Below are positions 55,057 through 62,220 of a stretch of 64,000 nt of DNA, piece by piece. Below the pieces are notes generated by a model. It was not told where the DNA came from and did no database searches. It saw only the letters and a program-made list of their open reading frames with translations. Position numbers and translations under genes: made by a program. Within the stretch, counting starts at the first letter, position 1. Every line of letters begins with the position of its first letter. This stretch comes from Pseudoalteromonas umbrosa (GTDB lineage Bacteria; Pseudomonadota; Gammaproteobacteria; Enterobacterales; Alteromonadaceae), in assembly GCF_030125375.1 (NCBI RefSeq), contig NZ_JASJUU010000008.1, forward strand, positions 183,384-247,383, in the 5' to 3' direction.

Positions 55057-55644
55057 CTAAACTTTTTTGTTTAGTTCAGCGGTCACTTGAGCTAGCCCAA
55101 CTTGCGAAATGCGCGAAACAATTTCTTTTTGTTTTGCGCTAAGCAAAGAGATGCCTTCAGCTACTAAGTCATAAACCTTCCATTTACCGTCTTTGCCTTT
55201 ACGAAACTTAAAATGTAAGTCGATATCTGGTCCTGAGTTTTCTTTAATTACAGCTTTGACTGTCGCATATTTGCTGTCTTGTGGTACAGGGGCTTTCTCG
55301 AAAACAACTTCTTGCCCCTTATACTGCATCAGTGCACTTGCATATGTCACTTCTAGGTAATGTGTCACTGCATTAATAAATTCTATGGCCTCTTGACGTT
55401 TAAGCCCTTTGATGTGTTTTCCAAGTAACTTTCTTGATACAAAACGCGTATCTATATGCGGCATTAATTGTGCCTTGACGATACCGCGCATTTCCTGTGA
55501 TGTTGCCTTGCCTCCTGCATTGACCTTTTTAATGTCCGCAAAGAGCCCCTCTCCAACTTGATTTATCAATTGATAAGGCGTCTCATTGGCCATAGCCATC
55601 GTTGAGCAAACAAGTAATAATAAAAAGCTGATGACTTTTTTCAA
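55057..55644 (-). CDS. MlaC-like periplasmic phospholipid-binding protein (orphan)
   Basis: A 195-residue MlaC/Ttg2D-family protein with a signal peptide (MKKVISFLLLLVCSTMAMA). Typical segments: YQLINQVGEGLFADIKK, LMPHIDTRFVSRKLLGKHIKGLKRQEAIEFINAVTHYLEVTYASALMQYKGQEVVF and WKVYDLVAEGISLLSAKQKEIVSRI. MlaC ferries phospholipids between the outer-membrane MlaA complex and the MlaFEDB inner-membrane pump. The rest of the mla operon is not nearby, so this may be a paralogue. Confidence 0.88.
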   Translation of the reverse strand: MKKVISFLLLLVCSTMAMANETPYQLINQVGEGLFADIKKVNAGGKATSQEMRGIVKAQLMPHIDTRFVSRKLLGKHIKGLKRQEAIEFINAVTHYLEVTYASALMQYKGQEVVFEKAPVPQDSKYATVKAVIKENSGPDIDLHFKFRKGKDGKWKVYDLVAEGISLLSAKQKEIVSRISQVGLAQVTAELNKKV

Positions 55645-56004
55645 TTTATATTCCTCTAAAAATGTTCTCGCCCCACATGGCTCAAATGTGAAAGCATGTT
55701 TAATTATTCAACCACCGCCTACAGACTTGAATATACGAAGCCATATATTACGGTTTTATGATCGCAAAAGTTGTCAAAAATTGTATGGGATTTTACAGAA
55801 TGATACATTCTCCCAAACAGAATGGACCGGACGACTCCTAAATCCTATTCAGATTCGCATGCGAAGCTTTCCGCAACCTTACCGTTTATGTATTTTTTGA
55901 TTGATTCAACTAATTGGAGGTCTAAATGGACGCGCCTCTGACAACTACCTTTGCTTTTTCCCCTTAGCAAAGTAAAAAGGCGCGTGACTATATAGTGTGA
56001 AACC
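55645..56004. other. 360-bp intergenic region with a complex inverted repeat
   Basis: It lies upstream of the MlaC-like gene and downstream of the GGDEF-EAL gene. A plus-strand frame runs through 55586-55900, but it starts inside the MlaC-like gene, resembles nothing I know and lacks a ribosome site, so it is not called. The nested hairpin at 55930-55985 is the only clear feature. Confidence 0.4.
55930..55985. repeat. Nested inverted repeat (two-stem structure)
   Basis: Outer arms ACGCGCCT (55930-55937) and AGGCGCGT (55978-55985); inner arms CTTTGCT (55949-55955) and AGCAAAG (55966-55972). It follows the GGDEF-EAL stop by 19 bp on the minus strand. GC-rich outer stem and T/A-rich loops fit a transcript-end structure or a regulatory RNA element. 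Confidence 0.45.
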
Positions 56005-57609
56005 TTAATACTTCCTTAACGCAGTTTGCACTAGTCCGTTACTGGATATCCATCGCTTGATTTCGCCCAAAGATAGCGGCTCACTGATGTTATAACCTTG
56101 TATGTATTTACAACCTTGCTTCGCTAAGTAATGTGTTGTTTCATCATTTTCTACGCCTTCGGCAACCACTGAGCAACCCAATCGCTTGGCAAGAAATAAT
56201 GTGGTCTCAATAATGGCTCTGTCTTTATCTTGAGATAAGCACTGCGTGACAAAAGATTTATCAATTTTGATTTGCGATATAGGCAGCTCTTTAAGAATAG
56301 AAAATGAAGAAAAACCAGTACCAAAATCGTCAATGCTCACTGCGAACCCCATTTCAATGAGCTGCTCTATCAAGGCTTTAGTCTGCTCTACATCTGTCAT
56401 TACCATGCTTTCCGTGAGCTCAAAAATAATACGACTGGGGTCAACATTTTTACTGCTTATCTGGCTATTCAAAACATTAATTAAGTTTTTCCCCAGTAAA
56501 TCTTGGCAAGATAAATTAATATGAACCGTGAGTTGTTGATTTAGCTTCAATAACATACCCAAGTCACTGAACACGGTATTGATCACATAAGCACTCAAAT
56601 ACTTGATCATATTATTCTTTTCAGCGATCGGGATGAATCGTTCGGGCATGATAAAATTACCGTCCTCTGATGGCCACCTAACTAAGGCTTCTACGCCATG
56701 TACTTTCGACGTTTGGGTATCCACAATGGGTTGGTAAAACACCATTAAGTCACCACGAGCTAATGCCCCCTTAAAGTCGTTTAGCATATGAAACTCAGAT
56801 ACAACACCTTGATGTAAGGCTTTATCAAATAACACTAAACTTTGCTTACTTCTTTTGGCCGCGTACATGGCAATATCTGCACGCTTGAGTAACTCTGGGG
56901 CTGAAATATCTTCGCGGGGTATGCTCAATATTGCTCCTGAACTATAAATGACGTCTACTGCCGTTTGTTCAACTACTAATCCGTTGTGCAATGCACTTAA
57001 AATCGCATTATTTTGAGCAAATAACGCAGCCTCATTTCTTGCCTCACTCACAACAGCAAACTCATCTCCCCCAATTCTAAACAGTTCACTGCCTGGTAAA
57101 AGACTATTTGAAATCGCTTCTGAAAAACCGATGAGTAATTGGTCGCCAAAAAAATGCCCCATTGCATCATTGATCTGCTTTAAATTGTATAGGTCGAATA
57201 TCACCACTGCGAAGTCAATTTTTTGCTGTTTTCTTTGTTCAATACACGCAAAACATTGAGGGCGATTTTGAAGCTTAGTAAGATGGTCATGCTGCGCATT
57301 ATATTTTTCTAAATCTAAAGAGGCCTGTAGGCGTACTAGACTGCTTTTACCTAAGTGAACAACCACGATGACAAACAAACCGCCTAATGCGAGTATCATA
57401 GATAGCGCCAAAACAACTTGTGAGCGATCGACATTCAAATAAACGTATGCTGCGAAACTTGCATAACCAAAAGTGAATATGCAAATCAAAGACAGAAGTA
57501 ACCACCACCCTTTAGATTGTGCAATACCACATATCTCTACCGCGGGCCTGACTGATAACAACAAAAAGATCAGTCCCATCAGTATTAAGCAAAGACTTAA
57601 GGTTTCCAA
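56005..57609 (-). CDS. GGDEF-EAL bifunctional diguanylate cyclase/phosphodiesterase
   Basis: A 534-residue protein with two to three N-terminal membrane helices (about 3-20, 36-57, 66-87) that leave no large sensor domain. The GGDEF motif at 180-184 (LFRIGGDEFAVV) is intact, so cyclase activity is possible. The EAL domain has VEALVRW, NLSCQDLL, ELTESMVM, IDDFGTGFSSFS, KIDKSFV, VAEGVEND and YIQGYNIS; the metal residues are all present. Both activities could therefore exist. The start TTG 57609 is uncertain; ATG ten codons in is an alternative. Confidence 0.88.
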   Translation of the reverse strand: METLSLCLILMGLIFLLLSVRPAVEICGIAQSKGWWLLLSLICIFTFGYASFAAYVYLNVDRSQVVLALSMILALGGLFVIVVVHLGKSSLVRLQASLDLEKYNAQHDHLTKLQNRPQCFACIEQRKQQKIDFAVVIFDLYNLKQINDAMGHFFGDQLLIGFSEAISNSLLPGSELFRIGGDEFAVVSEARNEAALFAQNNAILSALHNGLVVEQTAVDVIYSSGAILSIPREDISAPELLKRADIAMYAAKRSKQSLVLFDKALHQGVVSEFHMLNDFKGALARGDLMVFYQPIVDTQTSKVHGVEALVRWPSEDGNFIMPERFIPIAEKNNMIKYLSAYVINTVFSDLGMLLKLNQQLTVHINLSCQDLLGKNLINVLNSQISSKNVDPSRIIFELTESMVMTDVEQTKALIEQLIEMGFAVSIDDFGTGFSSFSILKELPISQIKIDKSFVTQCLSQDKDRAIIETTLFLAKRLGCSVVAEGVENDETTHYLAKQGCKYIQGYNISEPLSLGEIKRWISSNGLVQTALRKY

Positions 57610-57695
57610 AAAAGCAGCCTATCAACAAAACCTGTCGTTATTATAGTTCAGTATTCATACTCTGCGTGGCAAACTGCACTGATTTAACAGAGAAT

Positions 57696-57938
57696 TTACT
57701 CAGCATGTTTAAGGCGCATATACAGCCTGTCTTTAAGTGTTAAGCATCGAACTCTTAACTCCTTTAATGCCACTTCATCTTGAATTACCTGACTTTTTTC
57801 ACACATCTCAATTTGTTGCTCAAGTGCATAATAATCAGCTAAAAGTCTTGCAAACTCTGCATCTGTTACCTTTCGCTCAATGATTTTAGCTTTAAACTCG
57901 GGTAACTCTTTTATCAAGCTGCAACTTTTCATACACAT
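57696..57938 (-). CDS. YdcH/DUF465-like small helical protein
   Basis: An 80-residue coiled-coil hairpin protein: FKAKIIERKVTDAEFARLLADYYALEQQIEMCE, then ALKELRVRCLTLKDRLYMRL, matching the DUF465 pattern (Y-x-x-L-D/E-x-x-I and L-K-x-R-x-L-x-L-K-D-x-L-Y). GGGGG precedes ATG 57938 at a suitable distance. Function unknown. Confidence 0.75.
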   Translation of the reverse strand: MCMKSCSLIKELPEFKAKIIERKVTDAEFARLLADYYALEQQIEMCEKSQVIQDEVALKELRVRCLTLKDRLYMRLKHAE

Positions 57939-58286
57939 GTTTAGCCCCCGCTCAGTTCAATCTATTAAAAGATGTCATGTTTTTCCCTTGACTAACTTGG
58001 GTCCCCGCATCACTTATTACCCGTTTACAGGCCAATTCATTTCATATCGCGTCATGCCGTATCTAAAATACTATGCGCATGCATAAACGGGGCTTTGATC
58101 TATCGCAACATAGTAACCGCTTAACATATTGAAAATTAAAGTTAACCGATATTTTTAGAACGCTTGAAGATGAGTAATCTCGTGGCCTTTGTTTTGGCGA
58201 CTTAATTCAACTAGCCGCTTGCGCGCAATTGTTGTAAAATACGCGCGTTTCTAAGCAAATCTATACTGTTATTTTGAGGAAAACCT
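57939..58286. other. Region upstream of purM
   Basis: A 348-bp spacer between a divergent small gene and purM, containing the purM promoter. TTGCGCGCAA (58219-58228) is a 10-bp palindrome next to a TGTAAAAT -10-like box at 58233-58240; a full PurR operator was not recognised. Confidence 0.4.
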
Positions 58287-59339
58287 GTGAGCGAACAAAA
58301 ACAGTCTCTGAGCTACAAAGACGCAGGCGTTGATATTGATGCGGGTAACGCATTAGTTGAGCGCATTAAAGGCGTAGTGAAAAAAACACGTCGTCCAGAA
58401 GTTATGGGCGGCATCGGTGGTTTCGGTGCACTATGCGAACTTCCAACTGGTTACAAAGAGCCTGTGTTAGTTGCTGGTACTGACGGTGTGGGCACAAAAC
58501 TTCGTTTAGCCATTGACCTTAAAAAACACGACACGGTAGGTATCGACCTTGTCGCAATGTGTGTAAATGACCTAATCGTACAAGGCGCAGAGCCGCTTTT
58601 CTTCCTAGACTATTATGCGACTGGCAAGCTAGATGTTGATACAGCTGCTGATGTAGTAAGCGGTATCGGTAAAGGTTGTGAGCTTTCTGGCTGTGCCTTA
58701 ATCGGCGGCGAAACGGCTGAAATGCCAGGCATGTACGAGGGCGATGATTATGACATGGCAGGCTTTTGTACCGGTGTTGTTGAAAAGTCAAAGATCATCG
58801 ATGGTACTAAAGTAAAAGCAGGCGACCAACTTATCGCGCTTGCTTCAAGCGGACCTCATTCAAACGGCTACTCTTTAATTCGCAAAGTGTTAGAAGTGTC
58901 TGGTGCTGATACAAACGAAGAATATGCGGGTAAACCCCTAGGCGAACATTTACTTGAGCCTACTCGCATCTACGTTAAGCCAATCCTTGAATTATTGAAA
59001 GATGTTGATGTACACGCACTATCACACATCACTGGTGGTGGTTTCTGGGAAAACATCCCGCGTGTCCTTCCTGAGTCTGCAAAAGCAGTTGTCAAAGGCG
59101 ATAGCTGGGAATGGCCTGCTATTTTCAATTGGCTTCAAGAGAATGGCAATATCAGCACACATGAAATGTACCGCACATTCAACTGTGGTGTAGGCATGAT
59201 ATTAGTTGTGCCGGCTGATAAGCTAGCACAAAGCTTGGAAATTTTGACAGCTCAAGGCGAAAACGCTTGGCATATTGGTGAAATCCAAGATGCTGTTGAA
59301 GGTGAAGAGCAGGTTGAAATCTTAGGCGGTGCCCAGTAA
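58287..59339 (+). CDS. purM: Phosphoribosylformylglycinamidine cyclo-ligase PurM
   Basis: A 350-residue AIR synthetase, fifth step of purine synthesis. The GTG start has GAGGA 6 bases upstream. Motifs include SYKDAGVDIDAGNALVERIK, GGFGALCELP, VAGTDGVGTKLR, DLVAMCVNDLIVQGAEPLFFLDY, GGETAEMPG, SSGPHSNGYSLIRKV and HITGGGFWENIPRVLP. Its last base is shared with the purN start (TAATG), so both are translationally coupled. Confidence 0.96.
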   Translation: MSEQKQSLSYKDAGVDIDAGNALVERIKGVVKKTRRPEVMGGIGGFGALCELPTGYKEPVLVAGTDGVGTKLRLAIDLKKHDTVGIDLVAMCVNDLIVQGAEPLFFLDYYATGKLDVDTAADVVSGIGKGCELSGCALIGGETAEMPGMYEGDDYDMAGFCTGVVEKSKIIDGTKVKAGDQLIALASSGPHSNGYSLIRKVLEVSGADTNEEYAGKPLGEHLLEPTRIYVKPILELLKDVDVHALSHITGGGFWENIPRVLPESAKAVVKGDSWEWPAIFNWLQENGNISTHEMYRTFNCGVGMILVVPADKLAQSLEILTAQGENAWHIGEIQDAVEGEEQVEILGGAQ

Positions 59340-59983
59340 TGGCACCCTCTCGGATCGTTGTTTTGATCTCCGGCAGTGGCTCTAATTTACAAGCAATTAT
59401 TGACCATTGCCAATCAGGTGATATTAATGGCGAAATCGTCAATGTCATCAGTAATAAAGCGGACGCTTTTGGTCTTGTTCGAGCTGAGCAAGCAGGGATC
59501 AATACACATGTTTTAAGCCACAAAGACTTTGATAGTCGAGAGGCTTATGACGAGCAACTAGCAAAATTAATTGACTCTTGTAATCCAGATTTAGTTGTAT
59601 TGGCTGGATTTATGCGTATTCTAACTCCTGACTTAGTGCAAAAATTTAAAGGGAAAATGTTGAACATTCACCCATCTTTGTTGCCTAAGTATCAAGGGCT
59701 GAACACCCACCAAAGAGCAATTGACGCAAATGATGCGTACCATGGCGCTAGTGTTCACTTCGTAACAGAAGAACTAGACGGTGGTCCTGTGATTGTCCAA
59801 GCAAAAGTTGCTATTTTGCCAGAGGACACAGCAGAGACACTAGCGAAGCGGGTACATGAACAAGAACATGTCATTTATCCTTTGGTGGTCAAGTGGTTCA
59901 GTGAACACAGACTAACAATGGAAGCAGACTATGCAGTTTTTGATAAACAACCCCTTCCAGCGCAAGGCGTCGATTACAGCTAA
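59339..59983 (+). CDS. purN: Phosphoribosylglycinamide formyltransferase PurN
   Basis: A 214-residue GAR transformylase using 10-formyltetrahydrofolate. The N-terminal SGSGSNLQAI loop, catalytic Asn109/His111 in MLNIHPSLLPKYQG and Asp147 in EELDGGPVIVQ are intact. It is coupled to purM, and the next gene begins inside its 3' end. Confidence 0.96.
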   Translation: MAPSRIVVLISGSGSNLQAIIDHCQSGDINGEIVNVISNKADAFGLVRAEQAGINTHVLSHKDFDSREAYDEQLAKLIDSCNPDLVVLAGFMRILTPDLVQKFKGKMLNIHPSLLPKYQGLNTHQRAIDANDAYHGASVHFVTEELDGGPVIVQAKVAILPEDTAETLAKRVHEQEHVIYPLVVKWFSEHRLTMEADYAVFDKQPLPAQGVDYS

Positions 59984-60692
59984 AATTAAAATCCACAGCG
60001 CTTTGCTTTTTGGCTTAAGCGCTGTTTTCTCTTCTTCCCTTCATGCTTCTACGCTCACCGAATACACAGCCGAGTACAATGTACTTAGAAAAGGGAAAAT
60101 TCATGGCACCGCAACCAGAGAGTTTCTACAAGTTGCAGAGAATACTTACGCACTGAGCTATGAGACTGATGTGAAGTGGATGATCTTCACAGAAAAACGT
60201 ACTGAGCAAAGCCTGTTTAAGTTTGAAGATGGGCAAACAAAACCGCTGCACTATAGCTTAAGCCGAGAAGGTACAAGACCAGACAAAAGCTTTAAGATTA
60301 AGTTTGATAGAGAAAACAAACAGTTATTTTCCAAAGCGCAAGAATATCCGTTAAAAGTTGATTGGGATGAATCCCGACAAGATGTACTTTCTTACCAAAA
60401 CCAACTTCGAAATGAGCTAAAGCAAGGAAAAACACAGTTTAGTTATCCGATCATCGACAAAAATGGAAATATACGTATGTATAATTTTAAAGTCGTTGGG
60501 GAAGAAACCATCACCTTACCAATCGGTAATGTCAAAACAGTCAAAGTTAAACGTCTATACGATAATAATAAACGCCATGCACTTGCTTGGTTTGCGCCAG
60601 AATATGATTACATGCTGGTACAAATGCTTAAAGGAAAAGATGGTGTTGAGCAGTTTCAAATTCAAATGACGGCACAAACAGTTAAAAAGTAA
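59931..60692 (+). CDS. DUF3108 exported protein
   Basis: A 253-residue protein with a likely signal peptide after a short basic stretch (KIKIHSALLFGLSAVFSSSLHA). The mature part is a beta-rich DUF3108 domain (YTAEYNVLRKGKIHGTATREF, SRQDVLSYQNQLRNEL, EETITLPIGNVKTVKVKRLYDNNKR, TWFAPEYDYMLVQM-like end). It starts at ATG 59931, 53 bp inside purN in another frame, an unusually long overlap; a later start is possible. Function unknown. Confidence 0.8.
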   Translation: MQFLINNPFQRKASITAKIKIHSALLFGLSAVFSSSLHASTLTEYTAEYNVLRKGKIHGTATREFLQVAENTYALSYETDVKWMIFTEKRTEQSLFKFEDGQTKPLHYSLSREGTRPDKSFKIKFDRENKQLFSKAQEYPLKVDWDESRQDVLSYQNQLRNELKQGKTQFSYPIIDKNGNIRMYNFKVVGEETITLPIGNVKTVKVKRLYDNNKRHALAWFAPEYDYMLVQMLKGKDGVEQFQIQMTAQTVKK

Positions 60693-60696
60693 ATAA

Positions 60697-60722
60697 AAAC
60701 AGGTGCATAAGCACCTGTTTTA
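60697..60722. terminator. Bidirectional terminator between DUF3108 and glutamine amidotransferase genes
   Basis: AACAGGTGC-ataa-GCACCTGTT with A-rich and T-rich flanks; it overlaps the stop codon of the minus-strand gene. Confidence 0.8.
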
Positions 60723-61484
60723 CATCTTTTCCCCGAGCTTAAATAGCACCGATTCACCCGGCTCCATCTTGGTCCACTGCTCATCATTGGTCAATGGACG
60801 AGTCGCTATCACAGAAACGATGTCATTAGGTGTCGTTTCTTTTTGAAAGTCCACCACCATATCGGCATCAATCAAAGTCGCTTTACCAAACGGCGCTCTG
60901 CGCGTTATCCAATGCAAATTATTACTGCAGTACGCCAATACAAATACGCCATCAGTCAGCAACATATTAAATACGCCTTTCTCTCTAAGCTGATCGGCTA
61001 ATTTTGCCGCATAGCGAAATACCGTTGCCATATTGGATGGCTTTTTTGGGTACTTTTCTCGGATCTTATCTAAGATCCAACAAAAAGCGAGTTCGCTGTC
61101 TGTATTGCCTACTGGTTTATAATATTCAGGCTTTAAGTCTTTATAATTAGACAACTGACCATTGTGTGCATAAGAGATTTCCCTACCCCACAACTCACGT
61201 GTAAAAGGATGTGTATTCTCCAAACACGTCCGGCCCCGGTTCCCCTGCCTTATATGACTTATCACCGACACACTCTTAATGGGATACGCTTTAACTAGCT
61301 TGGCAATTTCGGACTGGCAACTCGGCTCAGGATCTTTAAACGTTCTACACCCTTTGCCTTCATAAAAGGTGATCCCCCACCCATCTTTATGAGGACCTGT
61401 ATTCCCCCCGCGCTCTAATAGCCCGGAAAAACTAAAACAAATATCTGTCGGCACGTTCGCTGACATCCCCAATAGCTCACACAT
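60720..61484 (-). CDS. Class II glutamine amidotransferase (YafJ-like)
   Basis: A 254-residue stand-alone Ntn-type amidotransferase: nucleophile Cys2 (MCELLGMS), HKDGWGITFYE, ISHIRQGNRG, YAHNGQL, NTDSELAF and ITRRAPFG. Proteins of this type (YafJ/EgtC-like) hydrolyse glutamine or gamma-glutamyl amides, but the cellular acceptor is unknown. It converges on the DUF3108 gene. Confidence 0.88.
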   Translation of the reverse strand: MCELLGMSANVPTDICFSFSGLLERGGNTGPHKDGWGITFYEGKGCRTFKDPEPSCQSEIAKLVKAYPIKSVSVISHIRQGNRGRTCLENTHPFTRELWGREISYAHNGQLSNYKDLKPEYYKPVGNTDSELAFCWILDKIREKYPKKPSNMATVFRYAAKLADQLREKGVFNMLLTDGVFVLAYCSNNLHWITRRAPFGKATLIDADMVVDFQKETTPNDIVSVIATRPLTNDEQWTKMEPGESVLFKLGEKM

Positions 61485-61851
61485 TTTCTGGCCTTATCTA
61501 ACACTATTTATGAGCTAACTTCTAACAACATGTTTGGCTGTAAAACACACCCTAGCCGCTAAATCAACTATATGGTTGCTCTTAAATAAAAAATCAAACT
61601 GAGGTGATTATGGCTAATTTTTTACTTTGAAACAATCTGAAGTGACGCTTAATTAGCTACACGCAATATAGAAAAGATCCTAATAGATGCATAGGATTAG
61701 AAATTATCCAGTTACTGGGGAAACACCACCAGACTTTGTCAATGGATGAGCGACTCATACAACATAAAACAGAAATGTTAGGTATGTATAAACGATACAT
61801 ACCTAACAACATTTATTCGACAGAGTCATATTCTCAATATGCTGGACTATT
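61485..61851. other. Intergenic region with a long inverted repeat
   Basis: A 367-bp AT-rich spacer. It holds the 14-bp inverted repeat at 61776-61808. A plus-strand frame at 61736-62086 is antisense to the cysteine-rich gene and is not called. Confidence 0.4.
61776..61808 (-). terminator. 14-bp inverted repeat, probable terminator of the cysteine-rich protein gene
   Basis: TGTTAGGTATGTAT and ATACATACCTAACA flank a 5-base loop. It lies 44 bp past the stop at 61852 on the minus strand and is followed there by a T-rich stretch (TTTCTGTTTTA). Confidence 0.5.
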
Positions 61852-62211
61852 TTACCCACCGCACTTGTTGAATTCTTCAGACGCTTTGTCATACACAGTA
61901 CAAAAGTCTTCACTGCCATTACTAGCTTTAATTTGCTGTCCGTCAAATAATGCGGTTATCACTTTTGACTCGGTAATGGTTAAGCGTTTATTGCGGCACG
62001 ACTTGACGGCCATTTCTCCACATTCTGCTGCTGTAGCGGCTTCTTTAAATTTAGAGCAGCGCTGCTTGCCCTTACACTTTTTATAACTGATTTTTTCTTT
62101 ACCCGGACATGCGGTTCTGAGGTACTTGATTTCACATGTTCCGGCCTTTACTTCCACTGGCATGGCACTTAAAACCAGTGATACAGCCCCAATTGCTAAA
62201 AGTAGTTTCAT
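61852..62211 (-). CDS. Secreted eight-cysteine protein of unknown function
   Basis: The start is ATG 62211, which has AGGAG at proper spacing; the ATG at 62217 abuts it. The 119-residue product has a signal peptide (MKLLLAIGAVSLVLSAMPVEV, cleavage near KAG) and a basic mature part with eight Cys (GTCEIKY, TACPGK, KKCKGK, QRCSKF, AECGEM, KSCRNK, DFCTVY, NKCGG), enough for four disulphides. It could be a toxin-like, inhibitor-like or structural protein. No family was recognised. It starts 10 bp after the chemoreceptor stop and may be co-transcribed with it. Confidence 0.72.
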   Translation of the reverse strand: MKLLLAIGAVSLVLSAMPVEVKAGTCEIKYLRTACPGKEKISYKKCKGKQRCSKFKEAATAAECGEMAVKSCRNKRLTITESKVITALFDGQQIKASNGSEDFCTVYDKASEEFNKCGG

Positions 62212-62220
62212 TTTCATCTC

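Noticed and set aside
55586..55900. 104-residue plus-strand frame
   Set aside because: Starts inside the MlaC-like gene antisense to its signal peptide, with no ribosome site and no family resemblance.
58200..58286. PurR box upstream of purM
   Set aside because: TTGCGCGCAA is a palindrome but does not fit the 16-bp PurR consensus.
61736..62086. 116-residue plus-strand frame
   Set aside because: Antisense to the cysteine-rich secreted protein, which has a signal peptide and Shine-Dalgarno.
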